Source: DATJFQ01 sp035495555 (lineage in GTDB: Bacteria; Acidobacteriota; Vicinamibacteria; Vicinamibacterales; 2-12-FULL-66-21). From it: a stretch of 22,948 nucleotides of DNA. The DNA is taken from NCBI GenBank assembly GCA_035495555.1, contig DATJFQ010000028.1, positions 1 through 22,948 on the forward strand, in the 5' to 3' direction. Shown here piece after piece: positions 1 through 7,702 of the stretch. Numbering within the stretch: position 1 is the stretch's first letter; each line of letters begins with the position of its first letter. A model generated the notes under the pieces. That model made no database searches. It was given only the letters and a program-made list of their open reading frames with translations, and was not told the DNA's origin. Position numbers and translations under genes: made by a program.

Positions 1-370
1 TCGATGAATTTGCGTGCCTGATATGTCAGGCCGCCGATGCTCTGAGGCAAAGAAAATCCGCTTCGCGGCCTTCGGGCCTTCGGGATCTGCGCGGCACGCC
101 GTCAGCGCGTGCATCGTGGCTCGAGCCTCGATGAATGTGCGTGGAACGTCGTCGGCGCGTGGGTGTCCTGCGACGATGGCGCGATTGTTCGCGAAGGTCA
201 CGGATTCGTGATCGCGCGCACGAAAGCGGAACACCGCGCGACCACGGACTCGAAGCACTTGGCATGCGGCTGCACGGAACGGCAGGCGTTTGCCCAAGTT
301 CACCTCGCGCGTGCAATGGCACCGTGCTTGCCGTTTGGCGGCCAAACAATATGCACTGAGGGAGTACACG
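1..370. other. Region without a supported gene
   Basis: Several overlapping reading frames exist on both strands here, but none shows a recognisable domain, and their Arg/Ser/Cys-heavy composition is typical of chance frames in GC-rich DNA. Visible structure consists of a perfect 6-bp inverted repeat GCCTGA-TATG-TCAGGC at 16-31, a near-exact 16-bp direct repeat (1-16 and 128-143, 15/16 identical), and a perfect palindrome at 333-347 just upstream of the small gene that starts at 371. The left edge may be the tail of something outside the window. Confidence 0.5.
333..347. promoter_or_regulatory. Perfect 15-nt palindrome, possible operator
   Basis: GTTTGGC-G-GCCAAAC has 7-bp arms around one central base and ends 23 nt before the ATG of the 51-aa protein at 371. 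A weak -35-like TTGCCG (328-333) and -10-like TATGCA (350-355), 16 bp apart, flank it, so it would lie in the promoter spacer. However, that promoter would leave a leader of under 10 nt and would cut into the ribosome binding site, so the promoter reading is doubtful. The palindrome itself is exact. Confidence 0.3.
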
Positions 371-526
371 ATGTGGAGCTGGATCAGTTGTTACGTGACC
401 GGTCATGACTACAGCGTCTGCTGCGAGCAGGGCCGCATTTTCCTTCGCTGCGTCGTCTGCGGACGCCGCTCGGAAGGCGTCGTGGTCTGCAGCGGGCACG
501 GACACGCGCACGCACAGCACCACTGA
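371..526 (+). CDS. Small Cys-rich protein with a single CxxC knuckle
   Basis: A 51-aa protein beginning MWSWISCYVTGHDY. It has a CxxC knuckle (LRCVVCGRRSEG, about residues 26-37), further cysteines near residues 7, 17 and 18, and a His-rich tail (HGHAHAQHH). A good ribosome binding site (GAGGGAG) sits about 7 nt before the ATG, which is why this start is preferred over a longer frame beginning at 290. I recall similar short proteins of the form GHDY...C...G..FL.C..CGRRS.G in Acidobacteriota-type genomes, which supports a real gene, but no function is known to me. The cysteines could bind zinc or another metal, although a single CxxC plus scattered Cys/His is not a classical zinc ribbon. It stands alone, 154 bp upstream of the PHP gene. 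Confidence 0.65.
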   Translation: MWSWISCYVTGHDYSVCCEQGRIFLRCVVCGRRSEGVVVCSGHGHAHAQHH

Positions 527-680
527 TTGACGCCGCGCGCCGCGGGCGGGGAGAATATGAACGGCCCCCTTTCGCTCGTGGTGACGCGACCTGAACGCAC
601 CTCCCTACCTGCTTCGTCGTCTGCGCGATCTGGGCGCGCTCGATCAATCGTCCTGCGATCGCCTGCTGCGCGACGGCATC

Positions 681-2006
681 GTGACCTCCGCGGATTTCGA
701 ACTGGCGATCGCCGAACGGCGGCCATGGATTGCCGCACGCCCGTCACTCGCCAAGACCGCCGCTGAACTGGCCGCGCACAGGCCGCCGCTGACCCTCGGC
801 CGGGCCACCGACGTCCTGGAGACGCTCAGCACCCGGCTCTCCCGCGCCTGTCCGTTGATCGATCACATTGAAATCTCCGGTGATGTCCGCCGATACGCAC
901 CGCTCATCACCAACCTCTCCGTCGTTGCGCGGGCCGCTGATCCGGAACGCGTGATTTCAGCAGTCGAGCAGGTGCCTGACGTCACGGAGGTGGCGTTCCG
1001 CACGGGACGACGCGCGGTCCTGACGTTCCTGCGGTCCGAGATCGACGTGCGGGTGGCGCCGCCCGATGAATTCGGGACCGTCCTCTTCACGGCTACGGGC
1101 CCGCCGCAGCACACCGCGGCCGTCCTCGCCAGGCGCGGCGCGAGGCTCACCCCGTCCGAACTGGAGGTGTATGAGTACGCGGGCCTGACGTTCCTTCCGC
1201 CGGAGCTGCGCGATCGACCGGACGCGCTCGACCTCGCGCAGCGCCAGGTCGCGCATCCACTCGTCTCGCCGACAGACATCCGCGGTGACCTGCACATGCA
1301 CACCAATGCCAGCGACGGCCGCGACGCGCTGGAAACGATGGTGAACGCGTCGGCAGCGCTCGGTTACGAGTACATCGCCATCACGGATCATTCGGAGCAC
1401 GCGGCCGCAGCACGCACGATCACGCTCGACGGACTCAAACGCCAGCACGACGCAATCTGTATTCTCCGCGAGCAGTTTCCGCGAATGGCCATCCTTCAGG
1501 GGGTCGAGGCGGACATTCTCGCCGACGGGAGCATCGACTGCCCCGATGCCGTCCTCGGCACGCTCGACATCGTCCTCGCGTCGCTCCACGAACGCCACGG
1601 CCACGATGGAGTCCGGCTCACCGAGCGGTGCCTGGCTGCCATTCGGCACCCGCTGGTCTCGATCATCACCCACCCGTCCAACCAGCTGGTGGGCCGGCGC
1701 GCGGGGTACGACATGGACTACGACCGGATCTTCGCCGCGGCGGCGGAGACCGGGACGATTCTCGAGATCGATGGCGCCCCGAACCATCTGGATCTGGACG
1801 ACAGCCGGGCGCGGGCTGCGGTGCTGGCGGGCGCCATGGTGTCGATCGACAGCGATTGCCACCGCGCCGATGCCCTCGAGCGGCAGATGCGGTTCGGGAT
1901 CGGGACGGCGCGCCGTGCCGGCATCATGGCCTCGCAGGTCGTCAACACGCGTCCGCTGGCAGAGCTCCGGCGCGTGCTGGCCCGCAAGCGCGCGGGCTCC
2001 TGCTAA
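681..2006 (+). CDS. PHP-domain phosphoesterase with a degenerate DNA polymerase X N-terminus
   Basis: A 441-aa protein. Residues about 200-440 form a PHP phosphoesterase domain with its metal-binding motifs: DLHMHTNASDG (203-213), ITDHSEH (234-240), GVEADI (274-279), SLHERHGHD (about 301), THPSNQL (about 330) and SIDSDCHR (388-395). Residues about 60-185 follow the palm/thumb layout of bacterial PolX (HIEISGDVRR, DVRVAPPDEFG, LPPELR). The GDxD metal motif, however, reads TNLS (76-79), so two of the three polymerase aspartates are lost, and the N-terminal HhH domain is nearly absent. By family knowledge, PolX PHP domains act as Mn-dependent 3'-5' exonuclease/phosphatase. I infer a nuclease or phosphatase without polymerase activity. 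The GTG start lacks a clear ribosome binding site; the frame stays open back to 585 with plausible coding (YLLRRLRDLGALDQ at 606-647) but offers only CTG or ATC starts. Confidence 0.8.
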   Translation: MTSADFELAIAERRPWIAARPSLAKTAAELAAHRPPLTLGRATDVLETLSTRLSRACPLIDHIEISGDVRRYAPLITNLSVVARAADPERVISAVEQVPDVTEVAFRTGRRAVLTFLRSEIDVRVAPPDEFGTVLFTATGPPQHTAAVLARRGARLTPSELEVYEYAGLTFLPPELRDRPDALDLAQRQVAHPLVSPTDIRGDLHMHTNASDGRDALETMVNASAALGYEYIAITDHSEHAAAARTITLDGLKRQHDAICILREQFPRMAILQGVEADILADGSIDCPDAVLGTLDIVLASLHERHGHDGVRLTERCLAAIRHPLVSIITHPSNQLVGRRAGYDMDYDRIFAAAAETGTILEIDGAPNHLDLDDSRARAAVLAGAMVSIDSDCHRADALERQMRFGIGTARRAGIMASQVVNTRPLAELRRVLARKRAGSC

Positions 2007-2020
2007 ACTGGCACTTCCAC

Positions 2021-2692
2021 ATGGCAATCTGGCGAACCCTCGCTGGCGCGCTGCTGGCAATGCTGCTCCTGCCGGCGGCCGCCCCTGCCCAGCCGGCGCA
2101 GCCGTCGCCGGAGGAGGTCGCGCGCGCCGTCCAGCGGCATTACGACCAGGTCAAGGACTTCACGGCCGATTTCACGCATACCTATACGGGCGGCGTGCTG
2201 AAGAAGACCATCACCGAGCGAGGCACCGTCCAAATCAAGAAACCCGGACGGATGCGGTGGGAATACACCTCGCCCGAGCGCAAGACGTTCGTATCGGACG
2301 GCCACAAGATTTACTCCTACGTCCCCGCCGACCGGCAGGTCATGGTCGCGAGCATGCCGAAAGAGGACGAGGCCACGACCGCGGTCTTGTTCCTCGCCGG
2401 CAAGGGCGACCTCACACGGGATTTCGCCGTGAGCTTCACGAGCGGCGGCAGCGACGATACCTGGGCGCTCCGGCTGGAACCGAAGCGGAAGCAGCGGGAT
2501 TACGACTGGCTGGTGCTCGTCGTCGACCGCAAGACCTACCAGATTCGCCGGCTCGTTGCTGCCGACCAGCAGGGCGGCACGTCCACGTTCGACTTCACGA
2601 ACTATCGGGAGAACACCGGTCTGGCCGATAAGATCTTCGCGTTCAGCATTCCGCGAGGTGTGGATGTCATTACATCGGGCGGAACGGACTGA
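2021..2692 (+). CDS. lolA: LolA-like outer-membrane lipoprotein carrier
   Basis: A 223-aa periplasmic protein. Residues 1-23 form a signal peptide (MAIWRTLAGALLAMLLLPAAAPAQ). The body matches the LolA fold: an early helix (EEVARAVQRHYDQVKDFTADF), then beta strands with GTVQIKKPGRMRWEYTSPERKTFVSDGHKIYSYVPADRQVM, which is the typical 'KPGRMRWEY..P....VSDG..IW/YYVP..RQV' run, and a C-terminal NYREN...FAFSIPRGVDVI. LolA shuttles lipoproteins released by LolCDE across the periplasm to the outer membrane. The start lies 14 bp after the PHP gene stop, and the 3' end overlaps the secretin gene by 29 bp, so translation is probably coupled. The downstream gene product is itself a predicted lipoprotein. 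Length fits the family. Whether it serves general or dedicated traffic cannot be told. Confidence 0.85.
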   Translation: MAIWRTLAGALLAMLLLPAAAPAQPAQPSPEEVARAVQRHYDQVKDFTADFTHTYTGGVLKKTITERGTVQIKKPGRMRWEYTSPERKTFVSDGHKIYSYVPADRQVMVASMPKEDEATTAVLFLAGKGDLTRDFAVSFTSGGSDDTWALRLEPKRKQRDYDWLVLVVDRKTYQIRRLVAADQQGGTSTFDFTNYRENTGLADKIFAFSIPRGVDVITSGGTD

Positions 2693-4580
2693 TTTCGGGT
2701 ACGCCCGCCGGGTGCTCGCGATCGCGCTTGCGTCGGCGCTCTCCGCCTGCGCGACCGGCAATGCGCTCCGGGCAGCTCATTCCGCCGAACAGGCGCATGA
2801 CTACGACCGCGCGGTCGTCGCGTACCGGAACGTCCTGCGCGCACACCCGGGGGACCGCGAGGCACGTATCTCGCTCGAGCGCGTGCGCCTCCGGGCCGCG
2901 CAGGAGCACACGACCCGCGGCCGCCAGCTTGCCGCGAACGGCCGCTTCGAGGACGCGCTCGTCGAATACCAGCTCGCCGCGGAACTCAATCCTACCGACG
3001 CCACGGTTGATGCCGCGCTCAAAGACATCCGTCAGAAGCTCCGCACGAAGGTCCAGGTGGATCACGACGGCCGCACGGAGTTGCAGGCGCTCATCGAGAA
3101 GAGCCGCAACGTCGCACCGCCCGGCCTCGAGTTGCCCCAGACGGCCAAGCTCCCGTCGTCGCTCGTGTTCGGCAGCGGCGCGACCGCCCGGGCTGTGCTC
3201 ACGGCGATCGCGCGCTTCGCCGACATCGGCCTGGTCTTCGACCCGACGTTCCGCGATCAGCCGCTGACGATCGACCTGCGCAACGTCAGTCTTCGCGATG
3301 CGCTCGACTCCGTGACGGGCAGTACCCACACGTTCTATCGCGTCACCGCGCCGCGCACGATCACGATCGTTCCCGATACACCCGCCAAGCGCCGCGAATA
3401 TGAGGAGTCGGTCGTCCGCACGTTCTATCTGAGCAATGCGGACCTGAAAGAAGTCATCGATCTCCTGCGAGTCGTGATCGACATCCGGCAGATCTCCGCG
3501 ATCAGCGCGACCAATGCCATTTCCATCAAGGACACGCCCGAGCGCGTCGCGGCGGCGGCGAAGCTGATCGCCGCGATCGACAAGGCGCGGCCGGAAGTCG
3601 TGATCGACGTCGAACTGCTGGAAGTCGACCGAACGCTGCTGCGTGAATACGGCCTGCAGGTCGCATCGCCAGGCCAGCCGGGGATTTCCGGGTCAGCCGA
3701 CGTGAACCGCGACAGCCTCACACTCCAGAACCTCCGCAGCCTGACCTCTGCGGACGTGTTCATGTCCGGCGTGCCCGGGATCTACTACCGTCTGCTGAAG
3801 AACGACACCGCGACCCGGATGCTCGCGAGCCCCGAGCTTCGGACATCCGAGGGCATCACGGCAACAGCCAAGTTCGGCGACCGCGTTCCGGTCCCGGTGA
3901 CCACGTTCGCTCCGATTGCCGCAGGGGGCATCAACACGCAGCCGATCACGTCCTATGTGTACGAAAACATCGGCGTGAACATCGACATCACGCCGCGCAC
4001 GCATCATGACGACGAGGTGACGCTCGGATTGAAGGTGTCGCTCTCCAGCATCTCAGGGACCGGCTACGCCGGCTTGCCAACGTTCGGAAACCGCGAAATA
4101 TCCACGACGATCCGGTTGAAGGACGGCGAAACGAACATGCTCGCCGGCCTGATCCGCGACGATGAACGCACTGTCCTGTCCGGAATTCCGGGCTTGAGCG
4201 ATCTGCCGCTGATCGGCCGGCTGTTCGCGAGCAATCACCGCGAAGCGGACCAGACGGACATCATTCTCACGCTCACCCCCCACATCGTCCGCGTGCTCGA
4301 CCTGAACGAGTCGGACCTGCGTCCATTCGTCGTCGGCGGCGACTCCCCCGCTCCCGCGTTCCCAGGCGTCATTCCAGCCGTTCGCGAGCGCGGCGATGAG
4401 GCGCCCCCGAACGAGCCGTCCGCCGTGATCCCGTCGGGACCTCCGACCGCGCCAGCGGGTGCCGCGCCGGCGGGGGTGCAGCAATTCCCGCAGCCGCTCG
4501 TCGGCACTCCCCTGCCGAACGTGCCAATCGTGGTGCAGCCTACCGCCCCGAAGAAGCCCGGTGGTGGCGGAAAAAGATAA
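2664..4580 (+). CDS. Secretin-family outer-membrane lipoprotein (GspD/PilQ-like) with N-terminal TPR
   Basis: A 638-aa protein from the ATG at 2664. A basic N-region and hydrophobic stretch end in the lipobox LSAC (Cys29). Residues about 32-115 are TPR-like (AAHSAEQAHDYDRAVVAYRNVLRAHPGD; second unit near GRFEDALVEYQLAAELNP). Residues about 163-245 look like a secretin/TonB short N-terminal (N0) domain (FADIGLVFDPTFRDQPLTID), followed by an N1-type domain near 250-310 and the C-terminal secretin barrel from about 320 to 545. The barrel carries RMLASPELRTSEG, GVNIDITPR and IPGLSDLPLIGRLF (about 506-521), the conserved C-terminal secretin signature. A Pro/Gly-rich tail follows. Such proteins form multimeric outer-membrane gates for type II secretion or type IV pili. 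No other secretion gene lies in the window, so the system is unresolved. A longer frame opening at 2556 is rejected because it overlaps lolA and lacks a signal. Confidence 0.85.
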   Translation: MSLHRAERTDFGYARRVLAIALASALSACATGNALRAAHSAEQAHDYDRAVVAYRNVLRAHPGDREARISLERVRLRAAQEHTTRGRQLAANGRFEDALVEYQLAAELNPTDATVDAALKDIRQKLRTKVQVDHDGRTELQALIEKSRNVAPPGLELPQTAKLPSSLVFGSGATARAVLTAIARFADIGLVFDPTFRDQPLTIDLRNVSLRDALDSVTGSTHTFYRVTAPRTITIVPDTPAKRREYEESVVRTFYLSNADLKEVIDLLRVVIDIRQISAISATNAISIKDTPERVAAAAKLIAAIDKARPEVVIDVELLEVDRTLLREYGLQVASPGQPGISGSADVNRDSLTLQNLRSLTSADVFMSGVPGIYYRLLKNDTATRMLASPELRTSEGITATAKFGDRVPVPVTTFAPIAAGGINTQPITSYVYENIGVNIDITPRTHHDDEVTLGLKVSLSSISGTGYAGLPTFGNREISTTIRLKDGETNMLAGLIRDDERTVLSGIPGLSDLPLIGRLFASNHREADQTDIILTLTPHIVRVLDLNESDLRPFVVGGDSPAPAFPGVIPAVRERGDEAPPNEPSAVIPSGPPTAPAGAAPAGVQQFPQPLVGTPLPNVPIVVQPTAPKKPGGGGKR

Positions 4581-4668
4581 CTACGCAATCACACAACTTC
4601 CAACTGCACAAGGTGATTGCGCTATTGCCGCTCGAGCAGTTGGTAGTTGCGAATGGCGTAGTTATCTT
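4574..4668. repeat. 95-bp imperfect palindrome between convergent genes
   Basis: The outer arms are a perfect 13-bp inverted repeat: AAGATAACTACGC at 4574-4586 and its complement at 4656-4668. The inner arms are a 14-bp inverted repeat with one mismatch: CAACTTCCAACTGC at 4594-4607 against 4636-4649. The two pairs are separated by short unpaired stretches (7 and 6 nt), and the loop is 28 nt. The element starts inside the last codons of the secretin gene (its TAA is in the left arm) and stops 12 bp short of the pxpC stop codon. It could be a bidirectional transcription terminator or a small palindromic repeat/MITE-like element. There is no uridine tract on either side. It is less GC-rich than its surroundings. 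Confidence 0.8.
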
Positions 4669-4679
4669 CGACGCGCCTA

Positions 4680-5609
4680 TTACCTTCTCAATTCCTCTTC
4701 TCGAGCGCTCAACAACAAGATAGCTTCATCGCGCGAACACGGCGCGAAGCGCACGGTGTCGCCGGGCGCGAGCTGACCGGCGACAGGCAGGTCGGCAGTG
4801 ATCACGCTCGCGATGATCGTGTAGCCGCCCGTCGTCTGCCGGTCCGCCATCAGCAGGATCGGCTGGCCGGATGACGGCACCTGCAGCGACCCGACGGCGG
4901 TCGCCTCCGACAGGATGTCTGCGCCGCGAACGTGCGTGATCGGCGGCCCTTCCAGGCGATACCCCATCCGGTTCGAGTCGGGTGAAATTCGAAAAGGCTC
5001 ACTGCACAGGCTCCCCCACGCCTCTTCGTGGAACCGGGCGCGGTGCGGCCCCTCCATGATTCGGAGCGTCGCAGTGCCGTCGGTCAGCGGCAGCGGGCGC
5101 GTGCCGCAGAATCGTAACGTGGCACCTGCAGTACCGACCGGGAGAAGGTCGCCCGCCTGCAGCGCCCGGCCGCCGAACGGTCCCATGTGACTGACCAGGT
5201 GCGTGGAGCGGCTACCGAGCGTCGGCGGAACATCGATGCCGCCTCTTACAGCGAGCGTGGCTCTCGCCCCGCGCCTGCGCTGTCCGAAGACGATGCGTTG
5301 GCCGCGCTGGACGGTAAACGGAACGCTCGTGGATACCGGCAAACCATCGACGGTCACATCGAATTCGGCCCCCGCAATCGCACACAAGCCGTCCCCCTCC
5401 GCGACCAGTTCGGGGCCAATCAAGGTCACTTCGATCGCCGCCGCCCGGTCGTCGTTGCTGACGAGACGATTGGCGAGCCGATGCGAGTACCAGTCCATCG
5501 GACCGGCAACCGACACCCCGACGGATTGATAGCCCACGCGCCCGAGATCCTGAATCGTGGACAGGAGACCGCTCTTGACGACGCGAAGCGCGGTCACACG
5601 TCGCCCCAC
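4680..5609 (-). CDS. pxpC: 5-oxoprolinase subunit C (biotin-dependent carboxyltransferase-like, KipA/AHS2 family)
   Basis: A 309-aa protein of the AHS2/KipA family. The conserved start ALRVVKSGLLSTIQDLGRVGYQSVGVSVAGPMDWYSHRLANRLVSND is followed by AAIEVTLIGPEL, the LAVRGGIDVPPTLGSRSTHL block and a C-terminal SSGQPILLMADRQTTGGYTIIASV block. With PxpA and PxpB, PxpC forms the ATP-dependent 5-oxoprolinase that opens 5-oxo-L-proline to L-glutamate in the cytoplasm. Its start overlaps the 3' end of pxpB by 16 bp, indicating translational coupling. No pxpA (LamB/YcsF family) is present in the window, so a complete enzyme needs a gene elsewhere. It is the last gene of the nagZ operon and ends next to the palindrome at 4574-4668. 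Confidence 0.9.
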   Translation of the reverse strand: MGRRVTALRVVKSGLLSTIQDLGRVGYQSVGVSVAGPMDWYSHRLANRLVSNDDRAAAIEVTLIGPELVAEGDGLCAIAGAEFDVTVDGLPVSTSVPFTVQRGQRIVFGQRRRGARATLAVRGGIDVPPTLGSRSTHLVSHMGPFGGRALQAGDLLPVGTAGATLRFCGTRPLPLTDGTATLRIMEGPHRARFHEEAWGSLCSEPFRISPDSNRMGYRLEGPPITHVRGADILSEATAVGSLQVPSSGQPILLMADRQTTGGYTIIASVITADLPVAGQLAPGDTVRFAPCSRDEAILLLSAREEELRR

Positions 5610-6286
5610 TCCGTGCTCGATCGATACGTTTTCACGTCAATCGGACTGAACCGCACGCGATCGCCCGCACGCAGCAGGAACGGCTCCTCGCGCCCTGGAT
5701 CGTACGGCCTGACGGGACACCGGCCGATGATGTTCCAGCCGCCCGGCGTCTCGGCGGGATAAATGCCGGTCTGCCCGCTGGCGATGGCAACCGAGCCCCT
5801 CGGCACGCGCAGCCTCGGTGTCCTGCGGCGCGGCGCGCCTATCGCGGGATCGACCGTCGCCATATACGCGAAGCCAGGAACGAACCCCACCATGTAGACG
5901 CGGTACTCCCGCGCGTAGTGACGCCGCACGACCTCGTCCGCACCCGTGCGCGCAAACGCGGCAACCTCCGGCAAATCGGGGCCGAGATCGCCCCCGTAGC
6001 ACACCGGAATCGTGACTAGCCGTCCGGGCACTGCAGCATCGGCCGGCCGCGGCTCCGCCAGGATGCGATCGAGTATCGGCCGGACGGGAGTCTTCGCTTC
6101 GACGAGCGGCCGCACGTGAACCATGACTGTGCGGTAGCCGACGACGATGTCGCTGACCGTCTGGAGGCGGGCGGCCTGAATCCGGGCGGCGATGTCGAGC
6201 GCGCGAGCGTTGACGTCAGGATCGAGACGGTCGGCCAGCTCGATCAGCCATGCGGAGTCCCCCGCCGGCACGATCCGCTCCGGCAT
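5594..6286 (-). CDS. pxpB: 5-oxoprolinase subunit B (KipI/AHS1 family)
   Basis: A 230-aa protein with the AHS1/KipI layout: an N-terminal PAGDSAWLIELAD segment, the IPVCYGGDLGPDLPEVAAFA block (about 94-113), YRVYMVGFVPGFAYMATVDP (about 128-147), and PRLRVPRGSVAIASGQTGIYPAETPGGWNIIGRCP (about 155-190), which is the family hallmark. It is the partner of PxpC in the 5-oxoprolinase complex. B. subtilis KipI of the same family was first known as an inhibitor of the sporulation kinase KinA, so in principle a regulatory role is possible, but the adjacent pxpC makes the enzyme role likelier. It begins 3 bp after the mpl stop codon and overlaps pxpC by 16 bp. Confidence 0.9.
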   Translation of the reverse strand: MPERIVPAGDSAWLIELADRLDPDVNARALDIAARIQAARLQTVSDIVVGYRTVMVHVRPLVEAKTPVRPILDRILAEPRPADAAVPGRLVTIPVCYGGDLGPDLPEVAAFARTGADEVVRRHYAREYRVYMVGFVPGFAYMATVDPAIGAPRRRTPRLRVPRGSVAIASGQTGIYPAETPGGWNIIGRCPVRPYDPGREEPFLLRAGDRVRFSPIDVKTYRSSTEWGDV

Positions 6287-6289
6287 CGC

Positions 6290-7702
6290 TCAACGTCCGG
6301 CGCGCGCGCCGAGCGCGGCCAGCAGGCGGTCGTGGATGCTGTCGAACCCGCCGTTCGACATGACGATGACCAGATCGCCCTCACGTGCGTCGCGGGCGAC
6401 GGCCGACACAATCTGTTCGACGCCGCCCGGCATGAATCGCGCGTCCTTCCCCGCCTCGCGCAGATCGTGAACCACCTGCTCCGGCGACAGCCGCTCCGCC
6501 TCGGGCAGGGTCGAACGGAACACGGGCGGAAGGACGACGACGTCCGCGTGGCCGAACGCTCGGGCAAAATCGTCCTGGAAAATTTTCCGGCAGGACGTGG
6601 CAGACCGCGGTTCGAAAATGGCCCAGATGCGGCGGTCAGGATACGCGGCACGGACGCCGGCGAGCGTCTCGGCAATCGCGGTTGGATGATGCGCGAAGTC
6701 GTCGTAGACCGAGATCCCGGCCACCGTGCCGCGCAACTGCATCCGGCGGCGGACGCCCCTGAAGGCGCGGAGCCCGTCGATCATCGTTTCAGGGCTCAGG
6801 CCGGACGACGCGCCCACGGCGATCGCGGCGAGCGCGTTGCGGACGTTGTGCGTTCCGAGCAGCGGTAGGCGACACGTGCCGATCGCCGTCCCCTCGCGCC
6901 GGATCCCGAACGTGGTGGCGCCGGCTTCGACGTGCACCTCGTGCGCCTGCCAGGTCGCCCCATCGGAGAGCCCGAATGTCTGAACGGAGGATTTCGCGAC
7001 ACGCTGGAGTGCCATCGCCTCTGGATCGTCCGCACACAAGAGGAGCAGCCCGCGTCTCGGCACGAGGTTCACGAACCGGCGGAATGCGACGCGGATCGAT
7101 TCCAGGTCCGGATAGATATCCGCGTGGTCGTACTCGATGTTGTTCACGACGGCGACGTCGGGCAGGTACTTGAGGAACTTTGCCGTCTTGTCGAAAAAGG
7201 CGCTGTCGTACTCGTCGCCTTCGATCACGAACTCGCGTCCGCCCCCGATGCGGTAGCTGCTGTTGAAGTTCTCGGCGATCCCGCCGATGAACACGCTGGG
7301 ATCGGAGCCGCCGTGGGTGAGCACCCATCCTGTGAGCGCCGTTGTCGTCGTCTTTCCGTGCGTGCCGGCGATGACGACCGAGCGCGCTCCCCACAGAAAC
7401 TGGTCGCGCAGCGCCTCGGGCAGCGAACAATAGCGAATCTTTCGATCGAGGACCTCCTCCAGTTCCGGGTTCCCGCGTGAGATCGCGTTGCCGACGATGA
7501 CCAGATCGATGTCGGCGGTTATATGTTCTGCGCTGTAGCCGTTGTACGTGGTGACGCCCTGCGCGGCCAGAAACTCGCTCATGGGCGGGTACATGTTCTG
7601 GTCGGATCCGCGCACGTCGTGGCCGCGTTGCTTCAGCATCGCGGCCAGGGTCGCCATCGCAGTCCCACAGATGCCGATGAGATGTATCCGGCTGTTAGGC
7701 AT
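6290..7702 (-). CDS. mpl: UDP-N-acetylmuramate:L-alanyl-gamma-D-glutamyl-meso-diaminopimelate ligase
   Basis: A 470-aa Mur-ligase-family enzyme. The N-terminal Rossmann-like domain starts IHLIGICGTAMATLAAMLKQRGHDVRGSD and contains YPPMSEFLAAQGV, which is typical of Mpl rather than MurC. The ATP P-loop is GTHGKTTTT (113-121), followed by FIGGIAENFNSSYR, EGDEYDSAFFDK, NNIEYDHADIYPD and a C-terminal DDFAHHPTAIAETL. Mpl attaches the recycled tripeptide L-Ala-gamma-D-Glu-meso-DAP directly to UDP-MurNAc in the cytoplasm, bypassing MurC/D/E. Length is normal (E. coli about 457 aa). Its 5' end overlaps ldcA by 8 bp, and pxpB begins 3 bp after its stop. Neighbours nagZ and ldcA supply the preceding steps of the same pathway, which strengthens the call. 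Confidence 0.95.
   Translation of the reverse strand: MPNSRIHLIGICGTAMATLAAMLKQRGHDVRGSDQNMYPPMSEFLAAQGVTTYNGYSAEHITADIDLVIVGNAISRGNPELEEVLDRKIRYCSLPEALRDQFLWGARSVVIAGTHGKTTTTALTGWVLTHGGSDPSVFIGGIAENFNSSYRIGGGREFVIEGDEYDSAFFDKTAKFLKYLPDVAVVNNIEYDHADIYPDLESIRVAFRRFVNLVPRRGLLLLCADDPEAMALQRVAKSSVQTFGLSDGATWQAHEVHVEAGATTFGIRREGTAIGTCRLPLLGTHNVRNALAAIAVGASSGLSPETMIDGLRAFRGVRRRMQLRGTVAGISVYDDFAHHPTAIAETLAGVRAAYPDRRIWAIFEPRSATSCRKIFQDDFARAFGHADVVVLPPVFRSTLPEAERLSPEQVVHDLREAGKDARFMPGGVEQIVSAVARDAREGDLVIVMSNGGFDSIHDRLLAALGARAGR

Noticed and set aside
109..408. 99-aa plus-strand frame upstream of and across the small Cys-rich gene
   Set aside because: No domain or ribosome binding site; overlaps the better-supported 51-aa gene in another frame.
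26..523. 165-aa minus-strand frame at the left edge
   Set aside because: Composition is Arg/Ser/Ala-rich with no domain, and it covers the opposite-strand 51-aa gene that has a good ribosome binding site.
2556..2663. N-terminal extension of the secretin frame
   Set aside because: It overlaps lolA coding sequence, is Arg/Ser-rich, and would bury the signal peptide and lipobox.
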